A DNA stretch of 64,000 nt from Actinomycetota bacterium (lineage in GTDB: Bacteria; Actinomycetota; Acidimicrobiia; Acidimicrobiales; Microtrichaceae), in contig JADJBW010000011.1 in assembly GCA_016703525.1 (NCBI GenBank), forward strand, positions 50,266 to 114,265, written 5' to 3'. Position 1 is the stretch's first letter, and each line of letters starts with the position of its first letter. Below the pieces are notes generated by a model. It was not told the origin of the DNA and ran no database searches. It worked only from the letters and a program-made list of their open reading frames with translations. The translations under genes and the position numbers were made by a program. Below are positions 1-7,386 of the stretch, piece after piece.

Positions 1-900
1 CACCTCGCGCAGCACCATCAGCCGACCGATGCGATAGCCGGCTTCGAGCGAAGCGAACTCCTGGCGCAGGTGCGGCAGTACGGGTGGCCCGTGCGGCGGG
101 TCGCGCAGCGTGGCGACCGCATCGAGGTAGAGCCGGCGGTTCGACACCAGCCGGTCGATGCCGCCGCGCTCGTGCTCCATCTGCCGCATGATCTGGCGGA
201 AGGCCCCGTGCAACCGGCCGACGCGTCGCGACTCGGGCACCGCCACGTTCTCGAAGACCACCTCGCAGAAGTGACGGTCGTCGGTCATGTCGCGGATCGG
301 GCGGACCGTGACCCCGGGTGCGTGCATGTCGACGATGAATTCCGACAGGCCGGCGTGCGGGGAAGCATCGGGGTCGGTGCGGGCGATCACATAACACCAG
401 TCGGCCTCGGCCGCTCCCGAGGTCCAGATCTTCGTGCCCTCGATGCGCCAGCCCTCGCCGTGGCGGGTCGCCCGGGTACGAAGCGACGCGACGTCGCTGC
501 CCGCGTCGGGCTCGCTCATGCCGATGCACCAGGCGGCCCGGCCGGCCACGATGTCGGGAAGGAACTCGTCGCGCTGCTCGTCGGTGCCGAACTGCAGCAG
601 CGTGGGCCCGATCTGACGGTCGGGAAACCAGCACGAGGCGAGCGGAGCGCCGTGGGAGATCAGCGCCTCGACCACGGCGAACCGCTCGATCGGCGGCCGC
701 TCGTGACCTCCCCAGCGGCGCGGCCAGCACATGCCGAGCCATCCCCGGCGGCCGAGCTCCCGAGCGACCTGCGGGTCGACGCCGCGCAGCCAGGAGTCCT
801 CACGAATCGCAAGGCCGGCGGTGACCCGCTGCGCGAACGACCGGGCGTCTGCGGCGAGTGCGTCGAGTTCGGGGGTCCAGGCGAAGTCGATGGCCGGCAA
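1..900 (-). CDS. Acyl-CoA dehydrogenase, C-terminus beyond window
   Basis: FAD-dependent acyl-CoA dehydrogenase, which oxidises an acyl-CoA thioester at C2-C3 and passes electrons to ETF. Three hundred codons are visible and the frame runs off the left edge, so the C-terminal helical domain is missing. The family signature CIGMSEPDAGSD lies near residues 130-141, followed by the beta-domain stretch around IEGTKIWTSGA. The likely start is a TTG at 898-900 (LPAIDFAW); no better ATG or GTG precedes the conserved N-terminus. It is transcribed divergently from the quinone oxidoreductase with 38 bp between starts. Substrate chain length or steroid specificity cannot be read from the sequence. Confidence 0.85.
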   Translation of the reverse strand, partial: MPAIDFAWTPELDALAADARSFAQRVTAGLAIREDSWLRGVDPQVARELGRRGWLGMCWPRRWGGHERPPIERFAVVEALISHGAPLASCWFPDRQIGPTLLQFGTDEQRDEFLPDIVAGRAAWCIGMSEPDAGSDVASLRTRATRHGEGWRIEGTKIWTSGAAEADWCYVIARTDPDASPHAGLSEFIVDMHAPGVTVRPIRDMTDDRHFCEVVFENVAVPESRRVGRLHGAFRQIMRQMEHERGGIDRLVSNRRLYLDAVATLRDPPHGPPVLPHLRQEFASLEAGYRIGRLMVLREV

Positions 901-925
901 CGCTATCGGGCCCGTGCGGTCGCGT

Positions 926-931
926 TACGGT
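926..931 (+). promoter_or_regulatory. -10-like hexamer of leaderless start (TACGGT)
   Basis: TACGGT lies 7 bases before the ATG at 939 with no Shine-Dalgarno sequence between. It belongs to a recurrent TANNNT plus 6-8 nt plus start-codon arrangement in this window. Confidence 0.4.
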
Positions 932-938
932 GCCCGCC

Positions 939-1937
939 ATGCACGCCGTCGTCCTCGATTCCTACGGCGGACCCGAGGTGCTCGGCGTCCGCGACGTTTC
1001 CGCTCCCCAGCCGGGTCCCGAGGAGGTGCTGGTCGATGTCGTCGCCACCGCGCTCAATCGCGGCGACCTTCTGCAGCGCGAGGGCAAGTATCCGGGGCCG
1101 TCGGTGCTGGGCGTCGACGGCGTGGCGTATGAGATCCCCGGCATGGAGTTCGCTGGGCGAGTCGCGTCCGTGGGGACCCGGGTGTCGAGCGTGGCACCCG
1201 GCGACCAGGTGATGGGCATCGTTGGGGGAGGGTCGTACGCGTCACAGCTCGTGACTCACGAGCGGCTGCTGCTCCCAGTGCCGGGGGGCGTCCCCCTGGC
1301 CGATGCGGCCGCGATCCCCGAGGTGTTCATCACCGCCTTCGATGCGTTGGTGCTGCAGGGCGGCCTCACCGCCGGGAGGTGGGCGCTCGTGCACGGGGGA
1401 GCGTCTGGGGTCGGCACGGCGGCGATCCAGCTGGTCCGCGCCGTCGGCGCGTCGAGCATCGTGACCACCTCGACGGCGAAGGTCGAACGGTGCGGCCGCC
1501 TCGGCGCCGACGTGGTGGTCGACTACACGACCGAGGACTTCGTCGCCGTCTCGAAGGGGGCAACGGCGGGGCGCGGTGTGGACGTGGTGCTCGACATGGT
1601 CGGAGGCTCGTACCTGCCTCGCAACGTGAGCGCTGCGGCCGCCCAGGGTCGCATCGTGCAGATCGGCGTGATGGGCGGTGGGCCGGCTGAGGTCAACCTC
1701 GGCGTGGTGCTCATGAAGCGGCTCCAGATCATCGGCACGACGCTGCGCAACCGGCCGGTCGAAGAGAAGATCGCGGTGTGCCGTCGGTTCGCGACCGAGG
1801 TGCTTCCGCGGTTCGAGCGCGGCGAACTCGCACCGGTGATCGACCGGCGTTTCCCGCTGGCGGAGATCGCCGCTGCGCACGCGTACCTGGCGCAGAACAC
1901 CAGCGTCGGCAAGGTGTTGATCGACGTGCAGGGCTGA
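939..1937 (+). CDS. Zinc-independent NAD(P)H:quinone oxidoreductase (MDR family)
   Basis: 332-residue medium-chain reductase of the PIG3/QOR type, expected to reduce quinones or enones with NADPH in the cytoplasm. The N-terminus MHAVVLDSYGGPEVL is typical for the family, the GroES-like fold follows, and the nucleotide-binding turn GGASGVGTAAIQ lies around residues 150-161. No structural-zinc cysteine cluster is visible, which fits the zinc-free branch. The ATG at 939 is chosen over an in-frame upstream ATG at 858 because the protein aligns from this Met and a -10-like hexamer sits 7 bases upstream. Confidence 0.88.
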   Translation: MHAVVLDSYGGPEVLGVRDVSAPQPGPEEVLVDVVATALNRGDLLQREGKYPGPSVLGVDGVAYEIPGMEFAGRVASVGTRVSSVAPGDQVMGIVGGGSYASQLVTHERLLLPVPGGVPLADAAAIPEVFITAFDALVLQGGLTAGRWALVHGGASGVGTAAIQLVRAVGASSIVTTSTAKVERCGRLGADVVVDYTTEDFVAVSKGATAGRGVDVVLDMVGGSYLPRNVSAAAAQGRIVQIGVMGGGPAEVNLGVVLMKRLQIIGTTLRNRPVEEKIAVCRRFATEVLPRFERGELAPVIDRRFPLAEIAAAHAYLAQNTSVGKVLIDVQG

Positions 1938-2009
1938 TCGGCAAGGCGCTGACCCTGCCCGCGCTTGTCCCGCCCGCGCCGGACGCGGGCAGGACGAGCG
2001 AGCGGTCGC

Positions 2010-3299
2010 TCAGTTCAAGGGCGAGCGGTCGCCGACGGCCACGTAGTCGCGTGCCGGGGCGCCGATGTACGTCTGCCGAGGCCGCGCGATACGGGCGTCC
2101 TGGCCGAGCAGTTCCTTGTAGTGCGCCAGCCAGCCCGACACGCGGGGGATGGCGAACAAGACGGTGAACATGTCGAGCGGGAAACCCATGGCCTGGTAGA
2201 TCAGGCCCGAGTAGAAGTCGACGTTGGGGTACAGCTTGCGACTCACGAAGTAGTCGTCGGCCAGCGCTACCTCTTCGAGCTTCAGCGCGATGTCGAGGAG
2301 CGGGTTCTTGCCCGTGACCTCGAAGACGGCGTCGGCGGTCTTCTTGATGATCGCGGCGCGAGGGTCGTAGTTCTTGTAGACCCGATGCCCGAACCCCTGC
2401 AGGCGCCCGTTCCCGGCCTTCACCTGGTCGATGAACGCCGGAACGTTCTCGTAGGAGCCGATCTCGGTGAGCATTTTGAGCACGGCCTCGTTGGCACCGC
2501 CGTGGCGGGGTCCGTAGAGCGCCGCGGTCGCCGCTGCCGTGGCCGAGTACGGATCGGCGTGCGCCGAGCCGACCGTGCGCATGGCGGTCGCCGAACAGTT
2601 CTGCTCGTGATCGGCGTGCAGGATGAACAGCACGTCGAGCGCACGCACCAGTGCCGGGTTGGCGTCGTAGCGGGGCTCCGCGATCTTCCACATCATCGAC
2701 AGGAAGTTGGCGCAGAAGTCGAGCGAGTTGTCCGGGTATACGAACGGCATGCCGACGCTGAAGCGGTAGGCGCCCGCCGCGAGCGTCGGCATTTTCGCGA
2801 TCAGCCGGACGATCTGCTTGGAAAGGACGTCCGGGGTGTGGATGTCCTTGGCCTCCGGGTAGAAGGTCGACAGCGCGGCGAGCGCCGAGACCAGCATGCC
2901 CATGGGGTGGGCGTCGTGATGGAAGCCCTCCATGAACCGCTTGCGAACGTTCTCGTGGATGAACGTGTGGTGGATGATGTCGAAGCGCCACTGCTCGAAC
3001 TGCGACGCGGTGGGGAGTTCACCGTGAATGAGGAGGTACGCGACCTCCAGGTAGTTGGAGTGCTCTGCGAGCTGCTCGATGGGGTATCCGCGATACCGCA
3101 GGATGCCTCGTTCTCCGTCGAGTTCGGTGATCGCGCTTTCGGCGGCGGCAGTGGCGCCGAAAGACGGGTCAAGGAACCACACCCCGGGAAGGAACTTGGA
3201 GAAGGTCTTCGCGTCGATCGCTCCGTTGACGATCGGTAGCTCGACCTGTTGACCGGACCGGTTGTCGGTGATGGTGATGCTGTCTGCCACGGCGGCCAT
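2010..3299 (-). CDS. gltA: Citrate synthase
   Basis: Citrate synthase, 429 residues, joining oxaloacetate and acetyl-CoA in the TCA cycle. The E. coli-type hexameric family is indicated by the beta-rich N-terminus followed by the catalytic segments HADHEQNCS, GPRHGGANEAV (active His) and the Asp in NVDFYSG. The ATG at 3299 is used. An in-frame ATG at 3323 (MTARDGRR) overlaps the stop codon of the upstream LysR gene as ATGA, so translational coupling from that longer start is possible. Gene order suggests the LysR gene and gltA share a transcript. Confidence 0.95.
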   Translation of the reverse strand: MAAVADSITITDNRSGQQVELPIVNGAIDAKTFSKFLPGVWFLDPSFGATAAAESAITELDGERGILRYRGYPIEQLAEHSNYLEVAYLLIHGELPTASQFEQWRFDIIHHTFIHENVRKRFMEGFHHDAHPMGMLVSALAALSTFYPEAKDIHTPDVLSKQIVRLIAKMPTLAAGAYRFSVGMPFVYPDNSLDFCANFLSMMWKIAEPRYDANPALVRALDVLFILHADHEQNCSATAMRTVGSAHADPYSATAAATAALYGPRHGGANEAVLKMLTEIGSYENVPAFIDQVKAGNGRLQGFGHRVYKNYDPRAAIIKKTADAVFEVTGKNPLLDIALKLEEVALADDYFVSRKLYPNVDFYSGLIYQAMGFPLDMFTVLFAIPRVSGWLAHYKELLGQDARIARPRQTYIGAPARDYVAVGDRSPLN

Positions 3300-3319
3300 C
3301 CTACGGCCGTCGCGGGCGG

Positions 3320-4240
3320 TCATCTGCCAGATGCGATCGGGGTGATGCCGGCCTGCTGCGGAGCGTCGGCCTCGACCAGGCGGCGGACCTCGGTCATGAC
3401 GGCACGATCGGCGGCGCTGGGCATCCGTCGGCCGCGCCAGCACAGCGCCACCTGGCGGCGGGACGCGTCGTGGATCGGCACGCGCCGCCAGTCGCCGGAG
3501 ATCGATCCGGGCGCCGCGCTCGCCGGGAGGATCGCGGCGCCGAAGCCGGCGAAGGCGAGCGACGCGAGCAACCGGATGCCGTCGACCTCGGCCTTCGAGA
3601 TCAACGTGACGCCGGCGCGTTCGGCGTCGTCGTCGAGCTCGGCGCGAAACGGCGTGCCCTCGGCGGGGAGGAGCAATGCGTGGCCGGCGAGGTCGGCGAG
3701 CGCGATGCGGTCGGTCGCCGCGAGTGGGTGGTCGGCGGGCGCGACGACCACGCGGTCCTCGTCGAAGAGGGGATCGAGGACGAGTTCGGGATCGTCGATG
3801 GGGGCATGGACGATGGCGAGGTCGACTCGGGCGCCGAGCAGGTTGAGCACCAGCGACGAGGTCGTCGCGTCGAGGATCACGAGGCGGACGTCGGGGTAGG
3901 TGCGCGCCATCTCGTCGAGCAGGCGAGGAACGAGCCACCGAGCGGTCGTGCCGATGACGCCGAGACGCACGGTGCCGGACACCACATTGCGCACCGACGC
4001 GACGTCGGAGGAGATGGCACTGAGTTCCGCGTCGACGCGCAGGGCTCGGGCCGCAACGAGGGCGCCCTCCTCGGTGAGCTCCATCGTCGCCCGGTCGACG
4101 AGCACTGCGCCCAGTTCGTGCTCGAGGCGCGACACGTGGGTGCTGACATTGGACTGCACGGTGTGCAGGGCGCGCGCGGCGGCCGAGAAGCTTCGGTGAT
4201 CGCCAACGGCGACCAACGCTCGTAGCTGCCGCAGGTCCAT
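3320..4240 (-). CDS. LysR-family transcriptional regulator
   Basis: 306 residues. The N-terminal winged helix-turn-helix (MDLRQLRALVAVGDHRSFS, then AARALHTVQSNVSTHVSRLE) covers residues 1-60; the periplasmic-binding-like effector domain covers about 90-295. It lies directly upstream of gltA on the same strand and faces a 6C small RNA across a compact divergent promoter region. A perfect 9-bp inverted repeat begins 2 bp upstream of its ATG and overlaps its own predicted -10, which suggests autorepression. The effector cannot be read from sequence; citrate-synthase control is a guess from position. Confidence 0.9.
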   Translation of the reverse strand: MDLRQLRALVAVGDHRSFSAAARALHTVQSNVSTHVSRLEHELGAVLVDRATMELTEEGALVAARALRVDAELSAISSDVASVRNVVSGTVRLGVIGTTARWLVPRLLDEMARTYPDVRLVILDATTSSLVLNLLGARVDLAIVHAPIDDPELVLDPLFDEDRVVVAPADHPLAATDRIALADLAGHALLLPAEGTPFRAELDDDAERAGVTLISKAEVDGIRLLASLAFAGFGAAILPASAAPGSISGDWRRVPIHDASRRQVALCWRGRRMPSAADRAVMTEVRRLVEADAPQQAGITPIASGR

Positions 4241-4242
4241 CG

Positions 4243-4267
4243 CTGAGATAGATCTTAGCTATCTCAG
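4243..4267. promoter_or_regulatory. Inverted repeat, probable LysR operator
   Basis: CTGAGATAG (4243-4251), 7-bp spacer, CTATCTCAG (4259-4267): perfect 9-bp arms with a T-N11-A core. The centre is about 56 bp upstream of the predicted 6C RNA start, the usual position of a LysR activation site, and the repeat contains the predicted -10 of lysR, the usual place for autorepression. Confidence 0.6.
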
Positions 4268-4280
4268 AGAACAGTTTGAA
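4252..4280 (-). promoter_or_regulatory. Predicted lysR promoter
   Basis: On the minus strand TTCAAA (4280-4275), 17-bp spacer, TAAGAT (4257-4252). The start of transcription would be about 4245, leaving a leader of only a few bases. The -35 shares bases with the -35 of the divergent small-RNA promoter, so the two are likely to compete. Confidence 0.5.
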
Positions 4281-4304
4281 AGATTGCTTGCAGGTGTTTA
4301 TGCT
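4276..4304 (+). promoter_or_regulatory. Predicted 6C RNA promoter
   Basis: TTGAAA (4276-4281), 17-bp spacer, TATGCT (4299-4304). This is among the best housekeeping-type promoter matches in the window, with a predicted start near 4311. Confidence 0.6.
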
Positions 4305-4310
4305 GGAGCC

Positions 4311-4446
4311 ACAAGCAAGTCCGGGGTACACGAGATCCCCCCCCCCTCGTCCCCCGGCCGGCCGGAAACGTGAGTCCCCCCCTCACGCCGGTACGTACAC
4401 GCTGAAGGACCGGCATCCCCCCCCGCCGGTCCTTCGGTGTTTTTCC
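4311..4446 (+). ncRNA. 6C small RNA
   Basis: About 135-nt transcript bounded by a good promoter and an intrinsic terminator. It folds into three hairpins whose loops are runs of cytosine. Hairpin 1: ACGAG 4330-4334 pairs with CTCGT 4346-4350, loop AT plus nine C, extended by GGGG 4323-4326 with CCCC 4351-4354. Hairpin 2: CGTGAG 4369-4374 pairs with CTCACG 4382-4387, loop T plus six C. Hairpin 3 is the terminator with an eight-C loop. Two adjacent hairpins with six or more loop cytosines define the actinobacterial 6C RNA class, whose loops act on G-rich mRNA sites. No ORF is supported here. Confidence 0.85.
4405..4444 (+). terminator. Intrinsic terminator of 6C RNA
   Basis: AAGGACCGGC (4405-4414) and GCCGGTCCTT (4425-4434) form a perfect 10-bp stem around a C-rich loop, followed by a T5 tract at 4440-4444. 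Confidence 0.85.
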
Positions 4447-4473
4447 GGGCGAACAGGCCGGGGGCGATCGGAC

Positions 4474-4479
4474 TAGCGT
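4474..4479 (+). promoter_or_regulatory. -10-like hexamer of leaderless start (TAGCGT)
   Basis: TAGCGT ends 6 bases before the GTG start at 4486, just after the small-RNA terminator. There is no Shine-Dalgarno sequence between. Confidence 0.45.
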
Positions 4480-4485
4480 CGCACT

Positions 4486-5973
4486 GTGACCTCGCCCTCG
4501 CGCTCAACCCGGCCCGCCCGCAGCGGGGCGTCGCGTCGTCAACGACGTCGATTCTCGGGAGCGGCCTTCTTCGATCTCGACCGCACCTTGCTTGCGGGAG
4601 CAAGCGGTCCCGTCATTTCACAAGCGCTTCGCACGGTCGGGGTGATCTCGGGAGAGCCGAATCCGCTCGAGCCGCTGCTGTTCCGGTTGTACGACCTGTT
4701 CGGCGAGAACTCCCCCACGATGTTCGTCACGCGGCACGCGTCGCGGGCCGCCCGCGGCTGGCCGGTCGAGTCGGTTCGTGCCGCCGCGGCGCTCGCCGCG
4801 CCGACGCTGGCCGACAACGTGCTGCCGTACGCCCGGCGCGAGATCGAACAGCACCGCGCCGAAGGGCGCGCCGTGGTGCTCGCGACCACGACGCCCCGTC
4901 AGATCCTGGAGCCGTTCGCGGAACTCCTCGGCTTCGACGACGTGATCGCCACGAACTACGGCCACGACGGCGACACCTTCGACGGTCGAGTGATCGGCGA
5001 GTTCGTGTGGGGGCGGGCGAAGGCCCGTGCCGTGGCTGCGTGGGCAGCCGAGCACGGTGTCGAACTCGGCGACTCGTCCGCCTACAGCGACAGCTACTAC
5101 GACGTGCCGCTGCTGTCGATCGTCGGTCGGCCGCACGCCGTCAACCCAGACCCCCGCCTCGCGATGATCGCAGTGCTGCGACGCTGGCCCATCCGGCACT
5201 TCGACCTTCCGTCGGGAGTGCCCAAGGTCGGCTGGGTCGAGCCGCAGCGGCTGATCCTCAACCTCGCCCGAGCCGAACTTATGCCGTGGGTGCGGTTCCA
5301 GGTGCACGGGGTGCGCCGAATCCCCGAGTCGGGCCCCGCGATCATCGTCGGCAATCACCGCAGCTACTTCGACCCGATCGCCGTGGGGCACCTCCTGGCT
5401 CGGCGCGGGCGTCCCGCCCGTTTCCTGGGGAAGAAGGAGGTGTTCGACGCTCCGGTGGTGGGCGACGTCGCCCGGGCCATGGGCGGCATCCGGGTGGAGC
5501 GAGGCACCGGGTCGGACGAGCCGCTCCGCGCCGCGGAGGAGGTGCTCGCCGCAGGCGACATGGTGGCGATGATGCCGCAGGGGACGATCCCGCGCGGCTA
5601 CGAGTTCTTCAACCCGGTGCTCAAGGGCCGCTGGGGTGCGGCACGGCTTGCTGCCGCAACCGGCGCGCCGGTGATCCCTGTTGGGCTCTGGGGAACCGAA
5701 CGTGTCTGGCCGCGTTCGTCGCGGTTGCCGAACGTGACCGCGATCGCGAGCCCGCCCACCGTCACGATGCGGGTGGGCAAGCCAGTCGATCTGGAGTACC
5801 GCTCGGAGGAGCGCGACACCGAACGCATCATGGAGGCGATCATGTCGCTGCTCCCGCCCGAGGCGCGAGCGCCCCGCGAGCCCACCGATGAGGAGCTCGC
5901 CCGCACCCTTCCGCCCGGCGTGAGCGCCGCGGACGTGCTCGACGAGTCCACCCGGCGCCCGGGCACCGACTGA
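4486..5973 (+). CDS. HAD-IB phosphatase fused to 1-acylglycerol-3-phosphate acyltransferase
   Basis: 495-residue bifunctional lipid enzyme. Residues about 25-230 form a HAD-IB phosphatase (nucleophile motif DLDRTLL, late motif SDSYYDVPLL, like SerB). Residues about 255-450 form a PlsC-type acyltransferase with the HX4D motif NHRSYFD and the later block PQGTIPRG in place of the usual PEGTRS. Such fusions are known in actinobacteria and are thought to work in phospholipid or triacylglycerol assembly at the membrane. A GTG start is used because the frame opens there and the window-wide leaderless hexamer fits. Confidence 0.88.
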   Translation: MTSPSRSTRPARSGASRRQRRRFSGAAFFDLDRTLLAGASGPVISQALRTVGVISGEPNPLEPLLFRLYDLFGENSPTMFVTRHASRAARGWPVESVRAAAALAAPTLADNVLPYARREIEQHRAEGRAVVLATTTPRQILEPFAELLGFDDVIATNYGHDGDTFDGRVIGEFVWGRAKARAVAAWAAEHGVELGDSSAYSDSYYDVPLLSIVGRPHAVNPDPRLAMIAVLRRWPIRHFDLPSGVPKVGWVEPQRLILNLARAELMPWVRFQVHGVRRIPESGPAIIVGNHRSYFDPIAVGHLLARRGRPARFLGKKEVFDAPVVGDVARAMGGIRVERGTGSDEPLRAAEEVLAAGDMVAMMPQGTIPRGYEFFNPVLKGRWGAARLAAATGAPVIPVGLWGTERVWPRSSRLPNVTAIASPPTVTMRVGKPVDLEYRSEERDTERIMEAIMSLLPPEARAPREPTDEELARTLPPGVSAADVLDESTRRPGTD

Positions 5974-6052
5974 GCCGACTGAGCCGACGGGGTCGGCGAG
6001 CGCGACGGGGTCGGCGACGCCGCGCCTTGCGGTGAACGGGAACGACTTTGTC

Positions 6053-6089
6053 AAGGAGGTGATGATCGTCGTCGATGCTTGAGCGATGA
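6053..6089 (+). promoter_or_regulatory. Near-perfect Shine-Dalgarno with four-codon leader ORF
   Basis: AAGGAGGTGAT (6053-6063) matches the 16S 3' end over 11 bases but is 22 bases from the next gene's ATG. A mini-ORF, ATG at 6075 encoding MLER, stops in a TGA that overlaps that ATG (ATGA, 6086-6089). Ribosomes loading at the strong site could be handed on by termination-reinitiation. This is inference from spacing only. Confidence 0.3.
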
Positions 6090-6898
6090 CCACGATCGAG
6101 CGCCGCACGCACCGTTCCCCTCGCGAGTTGGTTCGCGTGGTCACGCCTCTGGTCCTCGTGTGGACCGTGGGCGTCGCTGTCCTTGCCGCGGTCGCCGGCC
6201 AAGGGGCGGATCGCTCCGCCGCGCTGCTGATGGATCCGACGTTTCTCGTGGGCGCACACTGGTACACGGGGTTGGTGTCGAACCTCGGCATCCTCGGTTG
6301 GACCGTGGCGCTTGCGGCCGCGGCGGCAGGGGCGTGGGCCTCGAATATCGGCGGCCGCCGGAAGGCGAGCGTGTTCCTGCGCTGGGGTGCCGTGGTGTGT
6401 GCGCTGTTGTTGGTGGACGACCTCTTCCAGTTGCACGCCATCGTCGCCGACACCTATCTCCGAATCCCGAAGTCGGTGGCCACGACCGCGATCGCTCTCT
6501 GCGGTGCGTGGTGGGTGCTGAGCCAACGGCGCGAGATCCGGCGCACTCACGTCCACCTGCTCGTTGCGGCGCTGGTGGGCCTGGCCGCGTCGCTGGTCGT
6601 GGACCACGTGATCGACCCGATCCCCGGCGATGGCTGGCTCATCGCCGAGGACGGAGCGAAGTTCCTGGGAATTCTCGCGTGGGCGACCTACTTCGTGGTC
6701 ACCGCCGCCGACATCAGCAGGTCGGTCCTTCGTCAGGCGCTGCTGACGTGGCCCGACGAGGCGTTCGACGCCGCCTTCGGAGAGGCACCCGGCGATCTCG
6801 CTCCCACCGAGCACGCTGACCCGGCCGAGTCGGGCTCGCCACTCGGGAAGGGCCAGGGCGCGGCCCCTGCGTTCAGCGGCGGCCGTCCGGCCGACTGA
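6086..6898 (+). CDS. Multi-pass membrane protein of unknown function
   Basis: 270 residues with about six hydrophobic segments (near residues 20-42, 65-85, 97-115, 130-145, 155-175, 190-210) and a soluble acidic/proline-rich C-terminal tail of about 55 residues. I do not recognise the family and see no catalytic motif. Both termini are predicted cytoplasmic because of the basic N-terminus. It stands alone between the acyltransferase fusion and the convergent glyoxalase/aconitase unit. The ATG is supported by the leader-ORF overlap. Confidence 0.75.
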   Translation: MTTIERRTHRSPRELVRVVTPLVLVWTVGVAVLAAVAGQGADRSAALLMDPTFLVGAHWYTGLVSNLGILGWTVALAAAAAGAWASNIGGRRKASVFLRWGAVVCALLLVDDLFQLHAIVADTYLRIPKSVATTAIALCGAWWVLSQRREIRRTHVHLLVAALVGLAASLVVDHVIDPIPGDGWLIAEDGAKFLGILAWATYFVVTAADISRSVLRQALLTWPDEAFDAAFGEAPGDLAPTEHADPAESGSPLGKGQGAAPAFSGGRPAD

Positions 6899-6920
6899 CG
6901 CCCGGCCCCCGCCTCAGCGG

Positions 6921-6953
6921 GCGCTTCGCTCCAGCGGCGCTTCGCTCCAGCGG
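6921..6953. repeat. Short tandem repeat between convergent genes
   Basis: The 17-mer GCGCTTCGCTCCAGCGG occurs twice, overlapping by one base (16-bp period), in the 78-bp gap between two convergent genes. No T tract follows, so it is not a clear terminator. Confidence 0.5.
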
Positions 6954-6976
6954 GCCGCTCGCTGGCTGATGGCGGG

Positions 6977-7378
6977 TTACGTTGCCGCCTCGAGTTCCGG
7001 GGCCGCCTCGAGTTCCGTGGCAGGCGAGACCGCCGCCACCTGGATGAGCTCGACGCGATTGCCGCCGGGGTCGCGGGTGAAGCCGCGCAGGACCCCGATG
7101 ACGGGCGGGGCGGGATGAAAGCCGAAACCGGCCGCCCGACACGCCTGCTCGATTGCGCCGAGATCGTCCACCTCGAGGGCCACGTGCGCTTCGGGGTGCG
7201 GCTCGCCGTCGCGGACCGACAGGTGGATCTCGGCGTCGCCGCGCCGGATCCAGCTGCCGGCCGAAGTAGGGCTTCCGCCGCGCTCCACCTCCTCGAATCC
7301 GAGCACGTCGCGCCAGAACGACAGCGACCGGTCGAACCGATGGGGCGCGACGACGAGGTTGACGTGATGAACCCGCAT
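6977..7378 (-). CDS. VOC/glyoxalase-fold protein
   Basis: 133 residues of the vicinal-oxygen-chelate superfamily. The fold markers are MRVHHVNLVV at the N-terminus, FWRDVLGF around residue 22, and FTRDPGGNRVELIQ near 100-113, where His5, a mid-protein His and the late Glu are plausible metal ligands. The ATG lies 8 bp after the aconitase stop, so the two form an operon. The C-terminal tail contains the short repeat ELEAAPELEAAT. Substrate unknown; families of this size include fosfomycin-resistance-like and methylmalonyl-CoA-epimerase-like enzymes. Confidence 0.8.
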   Translation of the reverse strand: MRVHHVNLVVAPHRFDRSLSFWRDVLGFEEVERGGSPTSAGSWIRRGDAEIHLSVRDGEPHPEAHVALEVDDLGAIEQACRAAGFGFHPAPPVIGVLRGFTRDPGGNRVELIQVAAVSPATELEAAPELEAAT

Positions 7379-7386
7379 GGGCCGAG

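Noticed and set aside
4618..6453. 611-codon minus-strand frame
   Set aside because: Antisense to the HAD-acyltransferase fusion; composition typical of a shadow frame.
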